Shown here in pieces: positions 15,235 through 23,288 of a stretch of 64,000 nt of DNA. A program made the position numbers and the translations under genes. The stretch is from Castellaniella sp049651205 (GTDB taxonomy: Bacteria; Pseudomonadota; Gammaproteobacteria; Burkholderiales; Burkholderiaceae_B). The DNA is taken from contig NZ_JBASBR010000012.1 of NCBI RefSeq assembly GCF_049651205.1, positions 124,001 to 188,000 of the forward strand. Reading direction: 5' to 3'. A model generated the notes under the pieces. The model ran no database searches. It had not been told where the DNA came from and was given only the letters and a program-made list of their open reading frames with translations. The first letter of the stretch is position 1. Every line of letters begins with the position of its first letter.

Positions 15235-16605
15235 ATGAGCGCTTCAAGCAGCACACAGCAAACCCTCTGGATACGCCAACCCCTGGCCTGTTCAGACCCG
15301 GCTGCCGCAGGCGGGATCGTCGTCATGGGCGACAAAATTATCGAGCAGGTCGCGGCCGGACAACAGCCCGCACAACGGGTGGATACAGTGTTCGATGCCT
15401 CGCAGCATGTACTCCTGCCGGGGTTGGTGAACACCCATCATCATTTTTACCAGACGCTGACACGGGCCTATACAGCTGCCCTCAACAAGCCACTGTTTCC
15501 CTGGCTAACCACGCTATATGACGTTTGGGCAGGGCTGGACGACGAGCAACTGCGCGTAGCCAGCGAGCTGGCCATGGTTGAGCTGCTGATGTCAGGCTGC
15601 ACAACGATAGCCGATCACCACTATGTGTTTTCAGGGGCCTTGCAACACGCCATCGACAGTCAGGTAGAGGCAGCCCGATTGGTAGGCGTGCGAGCGGCCC
15701 TCACCCGGGGTTCGATGAGCGTCGGGCGCGACGAGGGCGGCCTGCCACCGCAATCTGTGGTGCAGGACGAACAAACCATCCTGGATGACAGCGCCCGCGT
15801 GATCAAGCAATATCACCAGCCAGGCAACGGCGCAATGGTGACGGTTGCGCTGGCCCCCTGCTCTCCGTTTTCAGTTAGCCAGGCGCTGATGCGTGCCAGT
15901 GCTCAATTGGCCCAGGCGCAGCAGGTACGCCTGCACACCCACCTGGCCGAGACAAAAGACGAAACCGCATATTGCGAGCGGCTGTTTGGCATGCGTCCAC
16001 TGGACTATCTGGACGACTGTGGTTGGTTGGGCCAGCAAACCTGGCTGGCACACGGCATCCATTTCAACGACAGCGAGATCCAGCGTCTAGGCACCGCAGG
16101 CACCGGTGTGGCCCATTGCCCTTCTTCCAATATGGTGCTGGGCAGCGGCCTGTGCCGGACCATCGAACTGGAAGCGGCAGGTGCGCCAGTTGGGCTGGCG
16201 GTCGACGGATCGGCCTCCAACGACCACTCCAACCTCGCCCAGGAGATGCGCCAGGCACTGCTGCTGGGCCGCTTGCGATATCTGCCTGACCAAGTAACTC
16301 ACGAAACGGTCATCCGCTGGGCCACACAGGGTTCTGCCCGCTGTCTGGGCCGCACGGACATTGGCGGCTTGAAGCCCGGGCAACAAGCCGACCTGGCCCT
16401 GTTCGGGCTGGACGGCCTGCGATTCTCGGGCGCCGAAAACCCCTTGGCGGCCTTGCTGTTATGCGGGGCGGATCACGCAGACCACGTCATGGTGGCCGGC
16501 CAGTGGCGCGTCCGTTCGGGCCAGCCCGAGGGCATCGATCTGGCGGCTCTGCGTAGCCGGCACGAGGCTGCGGCACGACGGCTATGGGGGCATATCCGGC
16601 ACTGA
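15235..16605 (+). CDS. 8-oxoguanine deaminase-type amidohydrolase
   Basis: This metal-dependent hydrolase of the amidohydrolase superfamily (guanine deaminase/TrzA/8-oxoguanine deaminase branch) hydrolyses an exocyclic amino group of a purine-like ring. The 456-residue chain has the N-terminal metal motif NTHHH (near residue 65), a HTHLAE motif for the third histidine, LAHGIHF, and the aspartate in VDGSASND. The HHHFYQTLTR and SASNDHSN contexts match 8-oxoguanine deaminase best, but related s-triazine or guanine deaminases cannot be excluded. I chose the ATG at 15235 over 15223 because an AGGA lies upstream and family members start close to the LWIRQPLA segment. It precedes a broken nucleobase permease by 80 nt. 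Confidence 0.85.
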   Translation: MSASSSTQQTLWIRQPLACSDPAAAGGIVVMGDKIIEQVAAGQQPAQRVDTVFDASQHVLLPGLVNTHHHFYQTLTRAYTAALNKPLFPWLTTLYDVWAGLDDEQLRVASELAMVELLMSGCTTIADHHYVFSGALQHAIDSQVEAARLVGVRAALTRGSMSVGRDEGGLPPQSVVQDEQTILDDSARVIKQYHQPGNGAMVTVALAPCSPFSVSQALMRASAQLAQAQQVRLHTHLAETKDETAYCERLFGMRPLDYLDDCGWLGQQTWLAHGIHFNDSEIQRLGTAGTGVAHCPSSNMVLGSGLCRTIELEAAGAPVGLAVDGSASNDHSNLAQEMRQALLLGRLRYLPDQVTHETVIRWATQGSARCLGRTDIGGLKPGQQADLALFGLDGLRFSGAENPLAALLLCGADHADHVMVAGQWRVRSGQPEGIDLAALRSRHEAAARRLWGHIRH

Positions 16606-16685
16606 CCAATCCCCTTGCCTACTTACTATATTTCTGGCCGGCAATGCACCGGCCACTGATCAGCACACCGATCTGGAGACATTTC

Positions 16686-17347
16686 ATGAGCAACACATTG
16701 GAAATACATAAACAAGGACGTCCGGAAGACGAGAACCCCGGGCTCCTGGCCAACCTTGCTTTCGGGTTTCAACACGTACTGACGATGTACGGCGGCATCA
16801 TTGCCGTGCCACTGATTATCGGAGAAGCGGCGGGACTGCCACCGAGTGAGCTGGGGCTGCCGCGATCGTCTCAATGACTATCGTGATTTTAGTGACCCTG
16901 GTTGAAACCTCGGCCGACATCCTGGCTGTTGGCGACATTATTGAGACCAAAATTGATTCACGTCGCCTGGGTAATGGCTTACGGGCCGACATGCTTTCCA
17001 GCATGATTGCGCCGGCCTTTGGATCATTCACGCAGAGCGCTTTTGCCCAAAACGTAGGGCTGGTAGCCGTTACGGGCGTGAAAAGCCGCTATGTCGTAGC
17101 CTTTGGCGGTCTGATCCTGATTGGTCTGGGTCTGGCACCCGTGATGGGCAGGCTGGTAGCCAGCATTCCCGCACCAGTGCTGGGAGGTGCCGGCATTGTG
17201 CTATTTGGCACAGTGGCTGCCAGCGGGATCCGAACCCTGGCCCGGGTTGACTACGAGAACAACGCAAACCTGGTGTTCAACCATATGGGCAGACATCAGA
17301 CATCCCATGCGGCGCAACCCCCCGCAACCATGAAAGCAGCGGGTTAA
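16686..17347 (+). pseudogene. Nucleobase:cation symporter-2 (uracil/xanthine permease) gene with two internal deletions
   Basis: An intact permease of this family has about 450 residues; here only about 220 remain. The start (ATG 16686, GGAG 7 nt upstream) is normal and runs through FQHVLTMYGGIIAVPLI to about 16865. The reading frame then changes, hits a stop at 16875-16877, and in another frame resumes at about 16858 with IVSMTIVILVTLVETSADI, a segment normally some 200 residues later. The essential ETSAD and QNVGLVAVTG motifs survive. Near 17266-17283 a second junction joins YENNANLV directly to the normal C-terminal LVFNHMG segment, dropping the last membrane helices without changing frame. 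Loss of most helices makes function very unlikely. Confidence 0.88.
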
Positions 17348-17390
17348 GGCTGCGCACGTGCCGCCTTAAGGCCTGCACCTGGCGATCCGC

Positions 17391-17419
17391 GTCCGGGCTG
17401 TCAGCCAGACAGCCCGGAC
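17391..17419. terminator. Bidirectional terminator-like hairpin between permease relic and usp gene
   Basis: A perfect 12-bp stem (17391-17402 with 17408-17419) with a 5-nt loop lies between the convergent permease pseudogene and universal stress gene. Neither side has a T run, so its terminator strength is uncertain. Confidence 0.5.
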
Positions 17420-17425
17420 ACAGCC

Positions 17426-18262
17426 TTAATTGGACAGCAAGACCGGCACTGTCATGGTAGACAGCAGCGTACGAGATGCCCCCCCCATGATCCACTGCCG
17501 CATCCGGCTATGCCCGTATGCCCCCATGACAATCAGATCGCTGCCGAGATCGGTGGCGGTATTGAGAATGACATTACCTACGCCAAAGCCTTCGCTGTCT
17601 TTTAGCAAATGGCGTGGCTGCGGATAGCCCAGGCTGACGCAGTAGTGATCGAAATCGGCCTCAGTGAGCCCTTGCTCTTCGAGCATTTCAACGTCGCGGT
17701 CGATTTCGAGCACCGCCAGCTTGCGGCACTGCTGCAGCAGAGGCGCAGCGTCGGCAAACGCACGGGCAGCCTCGCGGCGCTGATCCCAGCAATACAGGAT
17801 TTCCTGGCCGATTGTCTCAAACGTACCGTGATTGGGGATCATCAATACTGGACGCCCGGCAGCCATCATTACAGTTTCTGGCAAATTAGGACTTAGCGCA
17901 GACATGCGCTCTGAGCTGGGGTTTTTGCTCATGATCAGGAGATCGCAGTAACGCGCGTGCAAGCTGAGAGCGGTGTCGGTTTGCCCGGTAAGACTACGCC
18001 ATTGCGAGCGAACACCCGCAGTCGCAGTTGCATCGAGAAACCGCTGATGAACCGCATCATGATCGGTTTGGTAACGCTGTTGCAAAATGTTTGTTACGTC
18101 AGGCGGCAGCAGGTTTTCTTCGTGCAATCGCCCAAAATTGCCGCCCGAGGCATATAGCCCGACAAGCTCGGCATCATGGTGCTTGGCCAGCAACAAACCT
18201 GCATCGATGCGACGGCTGCAGTCGTGATCATCACTTAAGTGGACGGCAATACGACCTAACAT
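17426..18262 (-). CDS. Tandem-domain universal stress protein (UspA family)
   Basis: The 278-residue protein contains two Usp folds: residues 1-145 (a degenerate first domain with VGLYASG and LLIMSKNP) and residues 150-278. Only the second domain ends with the ATP-binding signature GAYGHSRMRQWIMGGASRTLL, preceding VPVLLSN. Such proteins are cytoplasmic stress factors whose exact biochemical role is often unknown. AGGAG lies about 6 nt before the ATG. A separate single-domain Usp gene lies 114 nt upstream on the same strand, suggesting joint control, though no shared promoter was identified. Confidence 0.92.
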   Translation of the reverse strand: MLGRIAVHLSDDHDCSRRIDAGLLLAKHHDAELVGLYASGGNFGRLHEENLLPPDVTNILQQRYQTDHDAVHQRFLDATATAGVRSQWRSLTGQTDTALSLHARYCDLLIMSKNPSSERMSALSPNLPETVMMAAGRPVLMIPNHGTFETIGQEILYCWDQRREAARAFADAAPLLQQCRKLAVLEIDRDVEMLEEQGLTEADFDHYCVSLGYPQPRHLLKDSEGFGVGNVILNTATDLGSDLIVMGAYGHSRMRQWIMGGASRTLLSTMTVPVLLSN

Positions 18263-18376
18263 GAAGATTCTCCTGGTATTTTAAAACCCGCAGACGAAAA
18301 GCTTTGACGACATGATCATCATATCGACAAGCGCACAAAGGGTAAACAGAAGCGCCTTACGCTGCCCACAAGCAAC

Positions 18377-18805
18377 TTACACAGGCGATTTAACGAGCAA
18401 TACCGGGCATTTGGAAAGCGACAACACCCGCCCTGCCACCGAGCCGATGACAGCATCAAGCAGCATCCCGCGCCCATGCGCACCCATGACGATCATGCGT
18501 GCATTAGTTTTTTGGCTGTAGTCGACAATCTGTTGTGGCGCAAACCCAACCAACGAGTGAGACTCGAAGGGTAGTTTGGCTTCTTTGAGCACCTGGGTGG
18601 TGGGGTCGAGCACCTTGGCGGCTTCTTCGGCGTACCAGTCGTCGATGGTGTCTTTATCGATGAACCGCCTAACACGCACTGGAAGCTCTGGGGAGACATG
18701 CAAAACATGCACTTTGGCGCCTTCAGTGAGCAAACCTTGGGTGACAAACCTGGCGGCGGCCAGACTGTAGCCCGAACCATCTGTTGCCAACACGATATCA
18801 GACAT
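18377..18805 (-). CDS. Single-domain universal stress protein (UspA family)
   Basis: This 142-residue protein has the full Usp fold: IVLATDGSGYS at the N-terminus (nucleotide-contacting aspartate and serine), VHVLHVSPE, a ARMIVMGAHGRG strand-loop and the GxxG-x9-GS type ATP-binding segment ending GSVAGRVLSLSKCPVLLVK. It should bind ATP. It is encoded just upstream of, and on the same strand as, the tandem-domain Usp gene; the two are only distantly similar. Confidence 0.93.
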   Translation of the reverse strand: MSDIVLATDGSGYSLAAARFVTQGLLTEGAKVHVLHVSPELPVRVRRFIDKDTIDDWYAEEAAKVLDPTTQVLKEAKLPFESHSLVGFAPQQIVDYSQKTNARMIVMGAHGRGMLLDAVIGSVAGRVLSLSKCPVLLVKSPV

Positions 18806-18917
18806 AGTGCACCTCGATGTGTAGAGTGATGAATCATCACGGACTGTCGAAAACGGCTGAACATATCAAGCACAAAATGATGATAACAAAAGAGATTTGG
18901 GCTTCTATTGATCCTCG

Positions 18918-19589
18918 TCAATCAAAGACGTCATATAAAACATCGGCAACAACCGCTGTAGCCACCGCCACCAGAATCAAATCCGTACCAGCAACCCGCC
19001 ATTCGTACCCAGGGTATCTTGGCAGGCGGCCCAAGAGCGGGCCAGGCGCCATCTTCTTTGCGATTCCCGGAGGGATGGGTTTGCCTCGTGCGAGGTTTTT
19101 CCGGATCCCAGGAGGCAACGCAGAATAGCCGCTCAAGCCGAAATCCAGCGCATACCTGTGCGCCAGGGCAGCGGTTATTCCGGCATAGACGAGATCGCCA
19201 AAAAGGTTATCACCCTGTAATCGGCCATGACGATCCCTATGATCGTCAAAATAGCCAAAATAGCGGCCCTTGTCGTCATAACGGCGGCCGGCATCATCGC
19301 CGCGCTGATTGCCCGCGGCCCCACGGCCAGCCTGGGCGCCGTCATTGTGATAGCTGCGTGCATCCGCCCCGCCCTTGCTTGCATTGCCAGCGCCCACATT
19401 ATCCTTGCCTGAGCTTCCCTGACCAGAATGTACAGACGCGTGCGGATTGCCCTTGCCGCCATTGCCCCCACTGACAGAATTACTTGCGTGGTTGCCAGAC
19501 CCCTTGCCCTCAGGAGGTGCCGACTGAGCCGGTAGCGCCACTACACAAGCGGCCAATACGGATACTGTTAACGCAATACGCACTTTCAT
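18918..19589 (-). CDS. CigR-like exported protein
   Basis: The 223-residue precursor has a Sec signal peptide (MKVRIALTVSVLAACVVALPAQSA). A Gly/Asn/Ser/His-rich, probably disordered region follows (about residues 25-115), then a conserved C-terminal domain (about 150-223). That domain carries LPPGIRKNLARGKPIPPGIAKK, a YPGYEWRVAGTDLILV segment and a final hydrophobic stretch VAVATAVVADVLYDVFD. This C-terminal arrangement matches CigR/RcnB-like proteins; Salmonella CigR is an SPI-3 protein described as an anti-virulence factor, but that function should not be carried over. The start at 19589 is preferred because it begins the signal peptide. Confidence 0.8.
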   Translation of the reverse strand: MKVRIALTVSVLAACVVALPAQSAPPEGKGSGNHASNSVSGGNGGKGNPHASVHSGQGSSGKDNVGAGNASKGGADARSYHNDGAQAGRGAAGNQRGDDAGRRYDDKGRYFGYFDDHRDRHGRLQGDNLFGDLVYAGITAALAHRYALDFGLSGYSALPPGIRKNLARGKPIPPGIAKKMAPGPLLGRLPRYPGYEWRVAGTDLILVAVATAVVADVLYDVFD

Positions 19590-19708
19590 GCTGAGTTCCT
19601 TGAATACCAAGACAACTCAAGGGTACCGTCTGTTCTGGCCCAAGAGGCACCCATCACGTAACTACTTGTAGGGCCAGCCACCCATGCTGACAGCTTATTT
19701 TTTGGTAG

Positions 19709-20275
19709 TCAGGCGGTCTTGCGCGCCAACATAGTGGCAAATCGCAACCGGGCGCCGTTGTGCATGGTGCCGACGTCCTCGTTGTATTTCACCAGATCCC
19801 AGCCTTTATACGCAGCACTTAGCTGGCTTTCTCCGAAAGTGAAGGGGAAGTTCATGGGGCAAGGGTAATCAGGCGTATCCATGGCACACACAATCAGGTT
19901 GTACCCGCCAACGCAAGTGTGCTGTTGCATATCGGCCAGTACAGCATCCACCTTGGCGGCATCGATAAACATCAGTGTCACCGTGCACGCGATAAAATCG
20001 TAATCAGCGTCCAGACCGGCCTCGGCGATGTCGTACAGGCGCGGCGTGAGGGTATCGAGGCCCTCTTGGCCGACGACAGACTGCAACTGCTGGATGGCAG
20101 ATGGGTTGATATCTACGGCAGTGACCGTAAAACCTTGCTGGGCCAGATACAGTGCATTGCGCCCCGTAGAGCACCCCATATCCAGAGCCAGGCCAGGCTT
20201 GACAAGCTGACAGGCTGACACAACTTCGCTATGTGCTGGGTTCAAGCCATATTTTTGATTCAGATCTGCAGACAC
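19709..20275 (-). CDS. tehB: Tellurite-resistance/SAM-dependent methyltransferase TehB
   Basis: TehB is a cytoplasmic class I methyltransferase that uses S-adenosylmethionine and contributes to tellurite resistance. The 188-residue chain shows the SAM motif LDMGCSTGRNALYLA, the acidic VDINPSA motif, and the very TehB-specific C-terminal stretches GGYNLIVCAMDTPDYPC and WDLVKYNEDVG...LRFATMLARK. The likely start is the GTG at 20275, with AAGGAG five bases before it; a GTG two codons upstream overlaps that ribosome site. It is an isolated gene without tehA. It may have a housekeeping thiopurine or selenium-type methylation role instead. Confidence 0.93.
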   Translation of the reverse strand: MSADLNQKYGLNPAHSEVVSACQLVKPGLALDMGCSTGRNALYLAQQGFTVTAVDINPSAIQQLQSVVGQEGLDTLTPRLYDIAEAGLDADYDFIACTVTLMFIDAAKVDAVLADMQQHTCVGGYNLIVCAMDTPDYPCPMNFPFTFGESQLSAAYKGWDLVKYNEDVGTMHNGARLRFATMLARKTA

Positions 20276-20364
20276 GTGCACTCCTTGTTTGATACCCCGG
20301 TAGTGTAGGACACGCCCGCCTGATCCGGCCCTAAAACCATGCTTCCGTGATCAGCCCAGACACA

Positions 20365-20402
20365 AAAAAGCCCCGTTCTCCTGGGAAAACGGGACTTTTA
20401 TA
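20365..20402 (-). terminator. Terminator of icd
   Basis: On the minus strand a CCCGTT/AACGGG stem, extended by an outer A/T arm, is followed by six T (complement of 20367-20372 region). It lies about 30 nt beyond the icd stop codon; the matching T-rich side lets it work in both directions. Confidence 0.75.
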
Positions 20403-20429
20403 GACCTTAATGGATCAGATCAAAACTGA

Positions 20430-21686
20430 TTACATGTTGTCGATCATGACCTGACCAAACCCGGAGCACGATACCTGGGTAGCGCCTTCGAGCAGACGGG
20501 CGAAGTCGTAGGTGACCTTTTTGGACAGAATGGATTTTTCCATGCTGCTGATGATCAAGTCAGCGGCTTCTGTCCAGCCCATGTGACGCAGCATCATCTC
20601 GGCCGAGAGGATCTCGGAACCCGGATTGACGTAGTCTTTGCCAGCATACTTGGGGGCCGTGCCGTGAGTAGCTTCGAACATGGCCACGGAATCGGACAAG
20701 TTGGCACCCGGTGCAATACCGATACCACCCACCTGGGCCGCCAGCGCATCGGAGACGTAATCGCCGTTGAGGTTAAGCGTGGCAATGACATCGTACTCGT
20801 TGGGACGCAGCAAGATTTGTTGCAGGAAGGCGTCGGCAATGACGTCCTTGACCGTAATGTCGCGGCCGGTTTTGGGGTTCTTGAACTTGCACCACGGGCC
20901 GCCGTCGATCAGTTGGGCGCCGAACTCGCGTTGGGCAAGACCATAGCCCCAATCGCGGAAGCCACCTTCGGTGAACTTCATGATGTTGCCCTTGTGCACC
21001 AGAGTAACCGTGGGGCGATCGTTGTCGATGGCGTACTGGATGGCCTTGCGTACCAGACGCTCGGTACCTTCGCGCGACACGGGCTTGACGCCAATGCCCG
21101 AAGTCTCGGGGAAGCGGATCTTGTTGACACCCAGCTTTTCTTGCAGGAACTGGATCAGCTGACGCGCCTTGTCGGATTCGGCCTCGAACTCGATACCTGC
21201 ATAGATGTCTTCGGAGTTTTCGCGGAAGATCACCATATTTGTTTTCTCGGGCTCGCGCACCGGAGAAGGCACACCCTTGAAGTAACGCACCGGGCGCAGG
21301 CAGACGTAGAGATCCAGTTGCTGGCGCAGTGCGACGTTAAGCGAGCGAATGCCCCCGCCAACCGGCGTAGTGAGCGGGCCTTTGATGGACACGACGTAGT
21401 CGCGAACAGCCTCGAGGGTTTCTTCGGGCAGCCAGACATCAGGGCCGTAAATCTTGGTGGATTTTTCGCCGGCATACACTTCCATCCAATGGATCTTGCG
21501 CTTGCCGCCATAGGCTTTGGCTACCGCCGCATCCACCACCTTCAGCATCACTGGGGTGATGTCCTGCCCGGTTCCGTCGCCTTCGATGTAGGGGAGGATG
21601 GGTTCATCAGGAATATTGAGGGAAAAATCCGCATTGACCGTGATTTTCTGACCACCGGCCGGGACTTTGATGTGCTGATAAGACAT
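20430..21686 (-). CDS. icd: Isocitrate dehydrogenase (NADP+)
   Basis: Icd converts isocitrate to 2-oxoglutarate and CO2 in the TCA cycle and produces NADPH. The 418-residue chain is the size of the E. coli enzyme. It shows the N-terminal IEGDGTG, the substrate loop GGGIRSLNVALRQ with the serine that is phosphorylated by AceK in enterics, the RENSEDIYAGIE segment, VTLVHKGNIMKFTEG, LNLNGDYVSDALAAQVGG (metal-binding aspartates), and THGTAPKYAGKD, where coenzyme specificity is set. The ATG at 21684-21686 begins the normal N-terminus. It stands alone, diverging from a DUF1841 gene. Confidence 0.97.
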   Translation of the reverse strand: MSYQHIKVPAGGQKITVNADFSLNIPDEPILPYIEGDGTGQDITPVMLKVVDAAVAKAYGGKRKIHWMEVYAGEKSTKIYGPDVWLPEETLEAVRDYVVSIKGPLTTPVGGGIRSLNVALRQQLDLYVCLRPVRYFKGVPSPVREPEKTNMVIFRENSEDIYAGIEFEAESDKARQLIQFLQEKLGVNKIRFPETSGIGVKPVSREGTERLVRKAIQYAIDNDRPTVTLVHKGNIMKFTEGGFRDWGYGLAQREFGAQLIDGGPWCKFKNPKTGRDITVKDVIADAFLQQILLRPNEYDVIATLNLNGDYVSDALAAQVGGIGIAPGANLSDSVAMFEATHGTAPKYAGKDYVNPGSEILSAEMMLRHMGWTEAADLIISSMEKSILSKKVTYDFARLLEGATQVSCSGFGQVMIDNM

Positions 21687-21897
21687 GAGTGCTCCAGTGT
21701 TGCTGGGGTTGTTGTTCAAAAGAGGGATCTGTGCGTGGCGTCGCAGTCTTATATAAGAGTTTAACGTAAAGTGGTACGAATGGCCTGACAAACCACCACA
21801 GCACTCCACACATGTTGGAATCCCGCCCCTAACATCTTTTAAAATACCGCCCTTAAAATATAAGGCATTCGCTCACTATTGGCACGCAATCTGACCC

Positions 21898-22347
21898 ATG
21901 TTCAATCCATCCAAAGAGCAAGTCCGGGAATTTTTTACCAGCGCGTGGCGCAAGCGCCGAGACGGCGGGATACTAACCCCCCTGGAAACCATGGCCGCCG
22001 ACCTCGTCGAGCGCCACCCCGAGTACCACGATGATTTGCAAGATCCAGAAGCCGCCACACGCGACTATCCTGTAGAGGCGGGCCGCACCAATCCATTTTT
22101 GCATCTTTCCATGCACCTAGCCATTCAGGAGCAGCTCTCGATTGATCATCCGCCCGGGATCCGAGCAGCCTGGACAGCACTGCTACACACACATGATGAA
22201 CACGAGGCAGCCCACATCATCATGGAAGCATTGGGCGAAGTGGTGTGGGAGGCCCAGCGGCTGGGTAAGCCCCTGGACAACGACCACTACCTCGAACTTA
22301 TCCGCCGCCATGCCACAACAGGCCCTTCAGCTGGGCGCGGGACGTAA
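21898..22347 (+). CDS. DUF1841 family protein
   Basis: This 149-residue protein matches, from memory, the DUF1841 family of beta- and gammaproteobacteria: the chain opens MFNPSKEQVREFFTSAWRK and continues with a conserved LHLSMHLAIQEQ helix and a C-terminal HEAAHIIMEALGEVVWEAQR helix. It appears soluble and mostly alpha-helical, with several conserved His/Glu residues that could bind metal. No enzyme activity has been established for the family as far as I know. It diverges from icd and is followed by a hairpin shared with the convergent cytochrome genes. Confidence 0.8.
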   Translation: MFNPSKEQVREFFTSAWRKRRDGGILTPLETMAADLVERHPEYHDDLQDPEAATRDYPVEAGRTNPFLHLSMHLAIQEQLSIDHPPGIRAAWTALLHTHDEHEAAHIIMEALGEVVWEAQRLGKPLDNDHYLELIRRHATTGPSAGRGT

Positions 22348-22370
22348 AAAAGGCCCTTTGACAGGGCCTT
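22346..22370 (-). terminator. Terminator of the cytochrome c pair
   Basis: AAGGCCCT (22350-22357) pairs with AGGGCCTT (22363-22370); on the minus strand it is followed by a T run (complement of 22346-22351). It also begins at the stop of the plus-strand DUF1841 gene and may end that transcript. Confidence 0.75.
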
Positions 22371-22402
22371 GATTGCACCGGGCGGCCGCCCGGACACCAT
22401 AC

Positions 22403-22759
22403 TTATTTGCGCACAGCCAGCGGCGTGGGCAAGGTAGCCAACCAGGACGAGATATTGTCGATATCGGTGGCAGACAACTGCATGGCCATTGCACCCATCA
22501 CAGCGTTTTTACGGACATTGGCAGAAGCAGGCTCGCCTCTTTGGCCCCGTTGATACGCCACCAAAGCGTGCGCCAGGTAGTCCTGGTGCTGACCCGCCAG
22601 AATGGGGTACTCGGGCATGATGGGCGACTTGGCATCCGCCCCGTGACACGACGCACAGGTGAATTTCTCGAAGGCAGCCTTGCCAGCAGAGAGATCAGCT
22701 GCTTGTGCGCTGACAGCAAAAAAACCGCAACCCAACAGGGCAATCCAGAATGTTTTCAT
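22403..22759 (-). CDS. Periplasmic class I cytochrome c (c553/c5-like)
   Basis: This 118-residue precursor has a Sec signal peptide (cleavage after VSAQA) and one haem-binding motif CASCH near residue 36, with Met ligand candidates in PEYPILAGQH...AVMGAMAMQ. It resembles half of a dihaem cytochrome c4. It should carry electrons in the periplasm, for example from a bc1 complex to an oxidase. It is the second gene of a two-gene unit: GGAG lies 5 nt before its ATG, and only 9 nt separate it from the upstream cytochrome gene. A minus-strand terminator follows. Confidence 0.92.
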   Translation of the reverse strand: MKTFWIALLGCGFFAVSAQAADLSAGKAAFEKFTCASCHGADAKSPIMPEYPILAGQHQDYLAHALVAYQRGQRGEPASANVRKNAVMGAMAMQLSATDIDNISSWLATLPTPLAVRK

Positions 22760-22768
22760 GGGGTCTCC

Positions 22769-23125
22769 CTATTTGAGGCTGGAGTAGTAGGCTGCAACAT
22801 CGGCCATGTCCTGCTCGGACAAGGTCTTGGCAATGGCGTCCATGGTGGGGAAGGATCGCGCACCATTTGAGTATTCTTTAAGTGCCGCCACAATATAGGC
22901 CGCGTTTTGGCCGGCGATCATGGGGACATGGTACAACTCGGGATATGCTGCCTTGTACTCGGGGATGCCATGGCAACCAATGCACATGGACACCTTTTGA
23001 GCACCCGCCTGAGCATCGCCCTTGATTGCCGGTGCGTCTGCCGCCAGAGCCGCGCCTGCAAACAAGCAGGACACCAGCACGGCAGCAGCCTGAAAGCCCT
23101 GCCCTCTTATTGCTTTTGACTTCAT
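22769..23125 (-). CDS. Periplasmic class I cytochrome c (c553/c4-like)
   Basis: This 118-residue precursor has a signal peptide ending near GAALA and a single CIGCH haem site near residue 50. It ends with a conserved SEQDMADVAAYYSSLK helix, typical of c4/c553 cytochromes. The axial methionine is probably in VPMIAGQN or FPTMDAIA. It shares its fold and size with the adjacent downstream cytochrome, so the pair looks like a c4-type dihaem protein split into, or never fused from, two genes. It diverges from the MoxR/VWA pair. Confidence 0.92.
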   Translation of the reverse strand: MKSKAIRGQGFQAAAVLVSCLFAGAALAADAPAIKGDAQAGAQKVSMCIGCHGIPEYKAAYPELYHVPMIAGQNAAYIVAALKEYSNGARSFPTMDAIAKTLSEQDMADVAAYYSSLK

Positions 23126-23288
23126 ATGGCCTCTTGTCTCGTGTTTCGAATTTTAATGTCGGCATCGACCACCCAGTTTCGGGCCGATGAGGCATGTTGA
23201 TTGTACGATAGTTACCCTGACACAGACAGTCATTAACCATTTACCCTTAAAGCATCGACTTCACGGCACGTTTGCGTGTCTTTTAAAC

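Noticed and set aside
16874..17347. Second half of the permease as a separate intact gene
   Set aside because: It lacks the N-terminal helices and most of the last helices, and its ATG sits at a deletion junction.
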